Shown: positions 1 through 8,454 of the stretch, one piece after another
Layout of the letters: the number at the start of each line of letters is the position of its first letter
How positions within the stretch are numbered: position 1 is the first letter of the stretch
Assembly: GCA_963934015.1 (NCBI GenBank)
Contig: CAWVWT010000002.1
Span: forward strand, 62,001-126,000
Source: MGIIb-P sp963934015
Lineage (GTDB): Archaea; Thermoplasmatota; Poseidoniia; Poseidoniales; Thalassarchaeaceae
Length of the DNA: 64,000 bases
Direction of reading: 5' to 3'
The notes under the pieces: generated by a model
Told to the model about the DNA's origin: nothing
The model's input: the letters and a program-made list of their open reading frames with translations, nothing else
Databases searched by the model: none
Made by a program: the position numbers and the translations under genes

Positions 1-2
1 GG

Positions 3-2528
3 GTTTGGATGCGAATGCAGCAACATGGCGAATCATCTGATTCAATTCACATCGGCCTTGATGGTACAGCCCAGTCGGTTGCACAAGGTGGAATGGGTAC
101 AAATGCAAGTGGATGGGTTTGGGCCAATGCCTATGCGAATCAATCGATGAACTTGCGGGTATTCCTCAATGTTTCTTCTCCCGGCCGTCATACAGTTGAT
201 GTTTGGATTAAGGAATCAGGGGTTGATTTCGATCGTCTTGAATTGACCACATCACAGGTTTGGCTTCCTCCCACAGTTCAGCCAGCAAATTACTCACCAG
301 CATCTGGACGATGGAATGATTTAACACTCCGATCTGCATGGTTGAATTGGACTCTCCCCAGTGATAATCAGTGGCATGATTATGCAGCAGATGCACTGGA
401 TTTGACCGATCGCATCGACCAAGCTAACCTGCGAATTGAGCACGATGATATTGCCCCCCCCATCGCAATCCATAATTGGCGAATGTTTACCAATCAGGCG
501 CAATTATCTGACACTTGGGTGATGACTGACCCTGAGGCAAATTTTTGGTTGAATGGGACTGAATTACCAGTCAATGAAGAAGGTCGAGTGGACTTGAACT
601 TAGAACTTCAGCCAACCATTTGGGGTCGTACGATATTCGACCCAGCGACACCTGAACATTGGGACACAACCACTTGGCAATGGCACGAGATCAATGATTT
701 CGTGTTCACCTCAAGAGATCCTGCAGGGAACTGGAATTCCGCCAACGCCAGCATGGTGTTTGACCCTTGGGCACCTGACAATTCGGGGCCAACGCCGCAA
801 TTATCCTTTGATTTCATCAGTGTTCCCGAATGGGGTGATGTTGACGTATCTGTCCAGTCAACACAACCCTACAGTTTCAATGTAGGTGAATTGTCAATTT
901 CAAGATTGTTTGATGGCAGAGAAATTTGCCTTAGCATCTTATCATCTAGTGGATTTGAAATGGAACAACAATGTCAAATTGACAACGCCCCCCCTTGGGG
1001 CGAAGCACCTTACTCCAATCGCCCGATAATGGAAGAAAACCAATTTGTGATTAATTTCACAGATTGGGCTGATGATTTGTATGAATTGCGATTAATCGTA
1101 ACAGATTGGGCAAACAATACAGGAATACATAACACTACGATTCTTATTGATCGCACTGCACCTGCTATTGGCATAGCATCCCCCACAGATGAACAGATAC
1201 TCTTAGACCACCATCTTGAGATTGCATGGAATGTTAGTGAACGGAGTTATCAGTGGGTGGAAATCAATGGTGAAAATATATGGTCAGTGGGACAATTTCA
1301 AAATGGTAGTCAGAACTTACTTATTGAACTTGGGCGAACTGGGAACCACACAATCTGTATCTATGCGTGGGATGATACTGCGATGGAAGGGTTCATTGGG
1401 CCCAATTTGGCTGAGAGCTGTGTTGAGGTGACTCTGCCTGAACAGACCTATTGGCCCTTACTTGGTGCACCATGGAATGATACTCATGTAAGCACCCCGA
1501 GGGTCTGGGTGGAACTGACACTGGGCCCCGACCAATTTTACGATTGGTGGCACGATGGCATGAACGGATCTCTTTACGTTGTCGAAAATGGTAATGTTAG
1601 TATCCCCATCGACCTTCATGCCGGTGAAAACCATCTCATATTCCATCTTGAGGCATTAGAGAAAATCTTCGTCTACGAGCTAATCGTTACACTCGATCAA
1701 GCCCCCCCTGAATTGACTGTGATTTCACCCGATTATGGCTATGCAACATACCGAAATATAGCAATTATTGAGGGTGAATGTGAATACGGTTTAACCGTAT
1801 ATATCAATATCAGTGGACTCATTAGTCAGGGGGAGTGTATTGTGGATGGTTCTTTCGAAATCGAAGCCAACTTACCACTGATGGAAGGGATTTGGGAAAT
1901 GGCCACATACCAAACCGATTTAGCTGGAAATAAGTTCACTGATATCAGACAAATCATCACTGACAAAACGGCCCCTAATGCCAATCTGGTTTGGAATCAA
2001 ACAGAATGTGATCGCCAGCCGACAGCACCGGCGTGGGGTGTGCCAAACCTAGCAGATTGCCGGGTCGCAGTTGATTTGTCAATCCTGAGTGATGATGTTG
2101 TTACCTGGTCAATCGTATTGCAAAATGGGGATATTGATGTATTTTCAGAATCAGGTGTTGGGGCTGATTTCGATGGTATGCAACCCCGTTCTTTCTCAGG
2201 TGCTGGGGAAACCGGTGTATGGTCGGTCACTGTTGAACTCACAGACGCTGCAGGCAATAGACAACGATTTCAAATCGCCACAAATTTAGATGCCCCCGAA
2301 GCGACGATTGGAGAGCAGTTGAAGACTCCCGGGTCGATCGAAAATTTAGTCGCAATTGGAATCGCAAGCTTGTTGCTGTTTGTCTTACAGATGATGCGTA
2401 ATCGAAAATCGGTGGAGCGTGACCACTGGGATGCGATTGCGTTATCGGAAATTGTAGCTGCGGATTCGATGTTTGAAGACGACACAGTCGTCTCAGACGA
2501 GGAAGCGACAATATCAAACACTGAGTGA
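3..2528 (+). CDS. Large cell-surface protein with Ig-like repeats and a C-terminal membrane anchor (5' partial)
   Basis: The reading frame is open to the left edge, so the true start and any signal peptide lie outside the window. At least 840 residues are visible. Four or more repeats end in a D-x-A-G-N or D-W-A-N-N turn followed by a T-A-P or D-A-P linker (near nucleotides 715-780, 1100-1165, 1915-1975 and 2240-2300), the pattern of bacterial Ig-like (Big/HYR-type) extracellular modules. Many N-x-S/T sites suggest glycosylation. A single hydrophobic helix lies at about nucleotides 2335-2392, followed by a basic stop-transfer and an acidic tail of about 43 residues facing the cytoplasm. The next gene starts within a few bases, so the two surface proteins are probably co-transcribed. 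Role as adhesin or envelope protein is inference; the exact family is not recognised. Confidence 0.75.
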   Translation, partial: VWMRMQQHGESSDSIHIGLDGTAQSVAQGGMGTNASGWVWANAYANQSMNLRVFLNVSSPGRHTVDVWIKESGVDFDRLELTTSQVWLPPTVQPANYSPASGRWNDLTLRSAWLNWTLPSDNQWHDYAADALDLTDRIDQANLRIEHDDIAPPIAIHNWRMFTNQAQLSDTWVMTDPEANFWLNGTELPVNEEGRVDLNLELQPTIWGRTIFDPATPEHWDTTTWQWHEINDFVFTSRDPAGNWNSANASMVFDPWAPDNSGPTPQLSFDFISVPEWGDVDVSVQSTQPYSFNVGELSISRLFDGREICLSILSSSGFEMEQQCQIDNAPPWGEAPYSNRPIMEENQFVINFTDWADDLYELRLIVTDWANNTGIHNTTILIDRTAPAIGIASPTDEQILLDHHLEIAWNVSERSYQWVEINGENIWSVGQFQNGSQNLLIELGRTGNHTICIYAWDDTAMEGFIGPNLAESCVEVTLPEQTYWPLLGAPWNDTHVSTPRVWVELTLGPDQFYDWWHDGMNGSLYVVENGNVSIPIDLHAGENHLIFHLEALEKIFVYELIVTLDQAPPELTVISPDYGYATYRNIAIIEGECEYGLTVYINISGLISQGECIVDGSFEIEANLPLMEGIWEMATYQTDLAGNKFTDIRQIITDKTAPNANLVWNQTECDRQPTAPAWGVPNLADCRVAVDLSILSDDVVTWSIVLQNGDIDVFSESGVGADFDGMQPRSFSGAGETGVWSVTVELTDAAGNRQRFQIATNLDAPEATIGEQLKTPGSIENLVAIGIASLLLFVLQMMRNRKSVERDHWDAIALSEIVAADSMFEDDTVVSDEEATISNTE

Positions 2529-2532
2529 CAGT

Positions 2533-5500
2533 GTGCGGATTGTGAATTCCAAGCGCCACATCTCAATATTCTTGGCGTTTTTGATGGTTTCTTATATTTT
2601 CACATGGACTCCTTCTGTCACAGCTACAGATGGCGATAACGATGGTTTCGACGACTCAGTGGATGACTGCCCATTCGCAGCAGGCAATTCCACCACAACC
2701 AAACTAGGTTGTCCAGACACAGATGGCGATGGTACCCCTGATATCATCCAGGGAACGGTTTCCGATTTCAACGGTGCAAACTATGCAAAAACAGTTTCCA
2801 CATCCAGTTCGCGAAGTTCGATGTCACGCACTCTCGCAGTTGCCCCCAATGGGATGCTGGTGGCTGGTGCTGATGGTGGTGATGCGGTCATATTACTCGA
2901 TGCAGCTGGTAATGAAATCAAAACATTACTGACTATACAATCCAATCCCCGTGATTTAGATTTCACACCAAATGGGACCTTGCTCGTAGTTTCTGCATAT
3001 GAAGCGAATAACAATGCATCTGTGCATGTATTTACTATCGATTGGGCGACACAGAGTGCCACACTTCTGATTGATTTATCAGCCAACCACGATGATGACA
3101 CTTATGCCGCTCGCTTCAGCCCGGATGGAAGTTTGCTCCATGTAGGTGGCAAAGATCAAAATGTCACAACCTATTTTGTTTCAAACTGGACCATTGCGCA
3201 TATTGCTCAAGTTGGTGACGATGTGTATACCATCAAGACAAGCCCTGACGGCCGTTTTATGGCCTTCACGCACGGTGAAGAAATGAGCGTACACTGGTCG
3301 TCAAATGGTACACAGGTATACAATCGTCACAACAATTCAGGTTACACATTGGGGTTGGATTGGAGTCCTGATGGCAATTGGATTGTCACAGGGAGTTCAG
3401 ATAACACCATCCGCATCTACCATGCTGGGAATGGAACGTTGATGAAGAATATCTCATACAGTTCTGATGTTAATGAGATTGCATTCAATCACGCGGGCAC
3501 ACATCTTGTGATTGCAACCAGTGATAACGACCCCACCTGGATTATTCGCGTATCTGATTGGACTGTTGAGGCCGAATTCGGTGATTTCGGCGGAGGTAGT
3601 GGTCAAGGGTCGTCTGGTAGACGCGGTGCACGCGATGTCGTTTGGTCATTAGATGAAACCAAGATCTACTTCGGCGCTAGATACTACGGCCGAATCTACA
3701 CCTACTATTCCACAGATGCATATGCATGGCTTGGTGGTGATGTGACTGGGGAATTGCTCGGGTCACGGTTCTTTGAATATGCAGATTCACACAGTGACTA
3801 TATTCCAATGCACTTCAACAGTTCTACGATTCAAACGACTAATTCCCTGTGCAATGGTGTCAATCCGAAAGGTGATGCGCCTTTGATTGGAGCATCATCG
3901 AGTACTGCTGCCGAGAGATTTACGACGACTTTGGCGAATTATTCAGTCAGTGGTATGCGCGATTGCGATTCTACCAATGCCCGCTTAATCGAAGTACCAA
4001 TAGCGCGAATGCCTGCATCACTAATGGTTGATCCGAATACTGCAACCCACGAATGCTTGAACATGACTGGTGGTCTCTCGATGGGCCAGGTGCGATGGAT
4101 TTTGTCCGATGCATCACAATCTACACTTTCTTCTTCTGGAATTCACCCCGCAGTAGTTTGGAATTCAATTGTACCCAATGACGACGGAGATGGGGAGCCT
4201 GAATGGAGGGATTTACATTCATCTTGTCCGAATGAACCAATCCATATCTATCACCGGTGGGAAAACCGATCGATTCCACAGATGATATCAGCATTGATGT
4301 TCTGTGACCATTGCAGTTTTCCTGAGGACTGGTTTACTGGTGAAAATACCCCCTCCGGGCGTGCGCGTTATGTTCTTGAGACGCGCGAAGAAATTATCAC
4401 AGGTGCCTCAAACAATGACGATGTTATTGGAATTACTGAATTAAGGGCAGCAGTTCAGTACAATACAACCTACCATATTCCAATGTTTGACAATTGGACG
4501 CACGGGGCAGCAGATGCACTTTCTAATGGAAATACAGCGATTCTTCCTTCGGTGGAAAATAGTACGACAGGGGTCTGGCCATTTCAGGACGACTACCGCC
4601 TCGTCATACGTGAAGACGAATTGGATATTCTACGCCCATTTTTAGCTTGGATGCTGAGTGAGGAAGGTCAAGATAACTTTGATGAAATTGGTTTTGTACG
4701 AATGGATCCATTATCCCGCGTACATGCAGGTGATCGTATCGGAGTCAATCTGCGCCATCTATTGCCAGATGATGATGGCGATGGAATTTGGAATGGCGAT
4801 GATAACTGCTCAAATACAACACCTGGCCTCTCCGTTGATGCATCGGGTTGCGCACAAAATCAACTTGACGACGATGGCGATGGACTTGTCAATACAGAGG
4901 ATGATTGCCCAAATTCTGCAGGCACAAGCACTCAACCCACCTTTGGTTGCCTTGATACAGATGGTGATAGTTGGGCCGATACGGCTGATGCTTTCCCAAC
5001 TGAATCCACACAGTGGAATGATACGGACGGGGATGGATTTGGGGATGAACCTACAGGATACCAAGCTGATGTATGCGTATTGGAATACGGTTTATCTGAT
5101 CAAGACCGATTTGGTTGCGCAGATACCGACGGGGATGGTTGGTCAGATTTGAATGACATGTTCCCTGGTAATCCTTCGCAGTGGGTCGATGCAGATGGTG
5201 ATGGCATTGGTGACAATTACACATGGGGTAATGTAATCAACGAAATCAGAGTATCTGAGTATGGAGATGCATTCCCCTCAGATATTACGCAACACAAAGA
5301 CCGAGACGGGGATGGTTTTGGCGACAATCCAGATGGATTTCTTGCTGATGATTGCCCTGACGAGGCGGGTACATCGAATATGAATGGTCGAATTGGTTGC
5401 CTCGATTCTGATGGAGATGGTTGGGCAGATGTTGATGATGCCTTCCCCAATGAGCCCAGTCAGCATTCGGATATTGATGGAGATGGCTATGGGGATAGTT

Positions 5501-6474
5501 TATCTGGAAATTTGGGCGATAATTGCCAAGAAACTCCTCCCGATGAAATCACCTTTGTCGACAATCTAGGTTGTGCACCATCTGAGCGAGATACGGATTA
5601 TGACGGTATTAGCGATGCCGACGATCACTGCCTAAATACACCTGAAACAGAAGTATTGGATGTTGACGCTAATGGGTGTTCAGCAAGTGAGCGTGATACT
5701 GATGGTGACGGTGCCATTGATTCGGTCGATCAATATCCCGATGATCCAACTCAAACCGTCGACACCGATGGCGACGGATTTGGTAACAATCCCGATGGAA
5801 CTGATGGTGATGATTGCCCCAATGAAGAGGGGACATCAACTGGTAATCTAGGCGGGTGTATGGATTCGGATGGAGATGGTTGGGCCGACGTCGAAGACAT
5901 TGTACCGAATATTAACACACAATGGAATGATACTGATGGCGATGGGTATTACGACAACTATGCAAACAGTCTTTGGACCGATGATGAAATGCGTAGTGAC
6001 CAATCGTGGCCAGGTCAATTGGTGCCCGGTGCTCGGACTCCTGATCGTTGCCCACTTCATGCATACTCCCTGCAGAATTTAGAGAATCCAGGTTGTCCTG
6101 CAGACATGTATCCAGCTGGTGAAGATTGGAGTGATAACTCATCAAACACTCCTTACGTCACACCCGATTCAAGTGGAGGTTTGAGTACGACAGTATGGAT
6201 TTTGATTGCAGCCTTGGTGATTTTAGTAATTGCAATTGGAGGTGGGATGAGTTTGGTGCTGAAGAAACCCAAAACGAAATCTAAAAAGCGCTCTATGGAC
6301 CATTCAAATGCCGAACCCAGCATTAAATCTGAAATCGAACCTGAAGTAGAACTCTCTCCTGAGGATGATCCAAATTACAAGGTGGACGAAAACGGATGTG
6401 AATGGTGGTACGATGAAGGCGCTTGGTGGTACCGCACAGCAGAGATGGAAGAGTGGACTGAATACGACGGCTAG
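2533..6474 (+). CDS. Giant surface protein: beta-propeller, thrombospondin type 3 repeats, membrane anchor, W-rich tail
   Basis: About 1313 residues. The start is taken as GTG 2533 (GTG 2542 equally possible), because the signal peptide (basic N-S-K-R-H, then a hydrophobic stretch ending S-V-T-A) begins just after; an upstream ATG at 2473 would overlap the previous gene and add an unlikely extension. After cleavage there is one calcium-binding D-x-D-x-D-G repeat, then WD40-like propeller blades with S-P-D-G turns (about 3115-3460), an undefined middle region with paired cysteines, and roughly eight thrombospondin type 3 / OmpA-type D-T-D-G-D-G calcium repeats (4765-6000). A membrane helix at about 6190-6255 is followed by a K-rich stop and a cytoplasmic tail ending in an unusual W-W-Y...W-W-Y-R aromatic motif. 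Likely an anchored, Ca-stiffened surface or adhesion protein. Substrate unknown. Confidence 0.8.
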   Translation: MRIVNSKRHISIFLAFLMVSYIFTWTPSVTATDGDNDGFDDSVDDCPFAAGNSTTTKLGCPDTDGDGTPDIIQGTVSDFNGANYAKTVSTSSSRSSMSRTLAVAPNGMLVAGADGGDAVILLDAAGNEIKTLLTIQSNPRDLDFTPNGTLLVVSAYEANNNASVHVFTIDWATQSATLLIDLSANHDDDTYAARFSPDGSLLHVGGKDQNVTTYFVSNWTIAHIAQVGDDVYTIKTSPDGRFMAFTHGEEMSVHWSSNGTQVYNRHNNSGYTLGLDWSPDGNWIVTGSSDNTIRIYHAGNGTLMKNISYSSDVNEIAFNHAGTHLVIATSDNDPTWIIRVSDWTVEAEFGDFGGGSGQGSSGRRGARDVVWSLDETKIYFGARYYGRIYTYYSTDAYAWLGGDVTGELLGSRFFEYADSHSDYIPMHFNSSTIQTTNSLCNGVNPKGDAPLIGASSSTAAERFTTTLANYSVSGMRDCDSTNARLIEVPIARMPASLMVDPNTATHECLNMTGGLSMGQVRWILSDASQSTLSSSGIHPAVVWNSIVPNDDGDGEPEWRDLHSSCPNEPIHIYHRWENRSIPQMISALMFCDHCSFPEDWFTGENTPSGRARYVLETREEIITGASNNDDVIGITELRAAVQYNTTYHIPMFDNWTHGAADALSNGNTAILPSVENSTTGVWPFQDDYRLVIREDELDILRPFLAWMLSEEGQDNFDEIGFVRMDPLSRVHAGDRIGVNLRHLLPDDDGDGIWNGDDNCSNTTPGLSVDASGCAQNQLDDDGDGLVNTEDDCPNSAGTSTQPTFGCLDTDGDSWADTADAFPTESTQWNDTDGDGFGDEPTGYQADVCVLEYGLSDQDRFGCADTDGDGWSDLNDMFPGNPSQWVDADGDGIGDNYTWGNVINEIRVSEYGDAFPSDITQHKDRDGDGFGDNPDGFLADDCPDEAGTSNMNGRIGCLDSDGDGWADVDDAFPNEPSQHSDIDGDGYGDSLSGNLGDNCQETPPDEITFVDNLGCAPSERDTDYDGISDADDHCLNTPETEVLDVDANGCSASERDTDGDGAIDSVDQYPDDPTQTVDTDGDGFGNNPDGTDGDDCPNEEGTSTGNLGGCMDSDGDGWADVEDIVPNINTQWNDTDGDGYYDNYANSLWTDDEMRSDQSWPGQLVPGARTPDRCPLHAYSLQNLENPGCPADMYPAGEDWSDNSSNTPYVTPDSSGGLSTTVWILIAALVILVIAIGGGMSLVLKKPKTKSKKRSMDHSNAEPSIKSEIEPEVELSPEDDPNYKVDENGCEWWYDEGAWWYRTAEMEEWTEYDG

Positions 6475-6521
6475 CACCACCCCCCGAAGGGGTAATCAAT
6501 CGAGGCTGGTTCCAGACTAGC

Positions 6522-7370
6522 ATGAGCATCGAGAAAATTGCCGTTCTCGGCGCTGGACAGATGGGAAACGGTATCACACAGGTTGCTGCTTGTGCAGGGT
6601 ATAGTGTGACGATGATTGATATTCAGCAGGATTATGTTGACAATGGCTTGGCCAATATTTCAAAATCGTTATCGAAATTAGTTTCGAAAGAGCGTATGAC
6701 GCAAGATGCAGCAGATGCTGCACTTTCACGCATTTCTATTTCAGTCGATAGGAATTCGGCTTCTGATGCCGATCTCGTGGTCGAGGCCATACCTGAAATT
6801 CCTGATTTAAAGTTCTCAACATTTGCTGAGTTAGATACAATTTGTAAACCAGATGCGATTTTAGCGAGCAATACGAGCAGTATCAGCATCAATGACATCG
6901 CGGCATCAACCTCGCGGCCAAACAAGGTCATAGGGATGCATTTCATGAACCCTGTACCAATCATGAAATTAGTAGAAATAATCAATGGTTCCGAAACCGA
7001 AGAAGCCGTTACCGAGGCGGTCATAGAGGCGAGTGAAAAGATGGGGAAAACAGCGCTATGCTGCAATGATTCACCCGGTTTTGTATCGAATCGAATTCTC
7101 TGCCCCATGATCAATGAAGCAATCCTAACTCTGCAGGATGGAGTCGCTGAACCAGATGCAATTGATGGAATAATGAAGTTGGGGATGAACCATCCAATTG
7201 GGCCGTTGGCTTTGGCGGATTTAATTGGAAATGACACAGTTCTCCATATCATGAACGTACTACATCAGGGCTTAGGCAATGACAAGTATGCACCGGCACC
7301 TTTGCTTATTGAGATGGTGGAACAGGGGAAATTGGGCCGAAAATCTGGTGAAGGTTTTTATTCGTATTAA
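6522..7370 (+). CDS. 3-hydroxyacyl-CoA dehydrogenase (3-hydroxybutyryl-CoA dehydrogenase type)
   Basis: 282 residues, the normal length of a single-function short-chain 3-hydroxyacyl-CoA dehydrogenase; oxidises (S)-3-hydroxyacyl-CoA with NAD, or works in reverse. The N-terminal Rossmann motif G-A-G-Q-M-G lies at residues 9-14. Further family signatures are N-T-S-S-I-S, the catalytic-histidine segment G-M-H-F-M-N-P and S-P-G-F-V-S-N-R. The C-terminal helical dimerisation domain ends K-S-G-E-G-F-Y-S-Y, which is typical. It stands alone between the surface-protein genes and aIF5A; a thiolase that could serve the same pathway lies at 52375. Chain-length preference and direction (beta-oxidation or butyryl synthesis) cannot be read from sequence. 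Confidence 0.93.
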   Translation: MSIEKIAVLGAGQMGNGITQVAACAGYSVTMIDIQQDYVDNGLANISKSLSKLVSKERMTQDAADAALSRISISVDRNSASDADLVVEAIPEIPDLKFSTFAELDTICKPDAILASNTSSISINDIAASTSRPNKVIGMHFMNPVPIMKLVEIINGSETEEAVTEAVIEASEKMGKTALCCNDSPGFVSNRILCPMINEAILTLQDGVAEPDAIDGIMKLGMNHPIGPLALADLIGNDTVLHIMNVLHQGLGNDKYAPAPLLIEMVEQGKLGRKSGEGFYSY

Positions 7371-7470
7371 TCGACCCTCGCCTAATAGAGCACCCATCCA
7401 TAGCGGTAGATTCTGACCAAAGGTAACCGAACCCTGATAAGTCGAGACCGGTGGAAGCGGATTGATACCC

Positions 7471-7857
7471 ATGCCTGGTACTACACGAGTAGAAGTTCGA
7501 ACACTGAAAGTGGGCCGCTATGTCGCACTTGAAGAAAATGCGTACAAAATTCTCGGTATGACCAAACGCAAGCCAGGTAAGCACGGTGCTGCTAAAGCTC
7601 GACTTGAACTTGAAGATATTTTCACCAAACAAAAGAAGAGCCATGTGGCACCCGTTACAGACACCATCAACGTACCATTGATCGAAAAAGGCTCAGCTAT
7701 CATTACCCACATTGAGGGCGCCGAAGTTCATGCCATGGACAACAAAACATACGAGACCCTTATCCTTCCTCTGGAACCAGGGCTGACGCTTGCAGGTGGC
7801 TCTGAAATCCTTTGGATGGAAGCCATGGGACGCTACAAGATTATTCGGGACCACTGA
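7471..7857 (+). CDS. eif5A: Translation initiation factor 5A (aIF5A)
   Basis: 128 residues from ATG 7471; an in-frame TTG at 7462 only adds three residues. It shows the hypusine loop K-P-G-K-H-G near residue 34, whose second lysine becomes deoxyhypusine or hypusine, followed by A-K-A-R-L-E-L-E-D-I-F as in the SH3-like domain of all aIF5A/eIF5A. The C-terminal half is the OB fold. The protein binds the ribosome and relieves stalling, notably at polyproline. The leader before it (7371-7470) shows no clear promoter. Downstream gene 7880 follows closely and may be co-transcribed. Confidence 0.96.
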   Translation: MPGTTRVEVRTLKVGRYVALEENAYKILGMTKRKPGKHGAAKARLELEDIFTKQKKSHVAPVTDTINVPLIEKGSAIITHIEGAEVHAMDNKTYETLILPLEPGLTLAGGSEILWMEAMGRYKIIRDH

Positions 7858-7879
7858 TTCGTCCAGCCTGGGGATTAAT

Positions 7880-8374
7880 CTGGTTACGACATCTGAATCT
7901 ATCTCGGTTTCGATTGCTGAGTTCAAAGACTTCTCCGAAATTGAGCCCACTTGGTGGCGCTTGCTTAGCCATCAACAAGAATTGGACTATCGAGGTTCTG
8001 TGGACGAATTACGAAGCGAAATCAATTGTGAGCGTGTCCACCGATTCCTCGAGTCTCGTATCCGTCAAGGGAGAATGCTTGTTGCAAGGTATAATGGGGA
8101 TTTGGTGGGAATCTGTACATTTTCACCCGATGGATTCATCCTTGACGCAGCGACCCAGATATGGGATGTTGCTGATGTTTGGGTCGAGCCACATGCACGT
8201 CGTCGCGGGATTGCCACTGCCCTTGTTCGTCAATGTGAGCACGAATGCAGAATGCGTGGTGCAGATGAAGTTAGATTGACTGTATATGCATTGAACGATG
8301 GCGCATTGGGGTTGTACCAAAGTCTAGGCTACGATGTATCTTCATATACACTTTCACGCAACCTCAACCCATAG
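7880..8374 (+). CDS. GNAT-family N-acetyltransferase (start uncertain)
   Basis: A GNAT fold is visible: the acetyl-CoA pyrophosphate loop R-R-R-G-I-A-T-A-L (motif A, Q/R-x-x-G-x-G/A) preceded by the strand V-A-D-V-W-V-E-P, and a C-terminal Y-x-S-L-G-Y-D segment typical of motif B. The substrate is unknown; a protein N-terminal (RimI-like) or small-molecule acetyltransferase is possible. The start is a problem. Frame starts TTG 7790 and GTG 7796 lie well inside the aIF5A gene, and no ATG occurs before the fold begins. The best ribosome-site context is GGGGAT at 7870-7875, four bases before an in-frame CTG at 7880, so I give 7880 as the likely but unproven start. Confidence 0.75.
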   Translation: MVTTSESISVSIAEFKDFSEIEPTWWRLLSHQQELDYRGSVDELRSEINCERVHRFLESRIRQGRMLVARYNGDLVGICTFSPDGFILDAATQIWDVADVWVEPHARRRGIATALVRQCEHECRMRGADEVRLTVYALNDGALGLYQSLGYDVSSYTLSRNLNP

Positions 8375-8429
8375 GGTTGGCTACTTGGGTTTCCCCACAA
8401 ACCTAAGACCCCTGCGCGATACCCACAGA

Positions 8430-8446
8430 CCGCTCCATAGGAGCGG
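8430..8446. promoter_or_regulatory. 7-bp GC-rich hairpin with ATA loop just before the OPT transporter start
   Basis: CCGCTCC (8430-8436), loop ATA, GGAGCGG (8440-8446): a perfect stem ending eight bases before ATG 8455. The 3' arm contains GGAG, which could be the ribosome binding site, so the stem could mask it. It could also end transcription from upstream genes, although no T-run follows. Function is inference. Confidence 0.45.
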
Positions 8447-8454
8447 GTGTCGAA

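Noticed and set aside
5217..5466. Minus-strand open frames across the thrombospondin repeats
   Set aside because: They mirror the codon repeats of the plus-strand gene, have no ribosome site and no recognisable product.
4765..6000. Repeating GATGGCGATGG-like units, possibly a DNA tandem repeat
   Set aside because: The repetition is at protein level (D-T-D-G-D-G calcium repeats) with irregular spacing and changing codons, so it is a domain array and not a DNA repeat.
6632..7252. Minus-strand 206-codon frame opposite the hydroxyacyl-CoA dehydrogenase
   Set aside because: The plus-strand protein has all family motifs; the antisense product has none.
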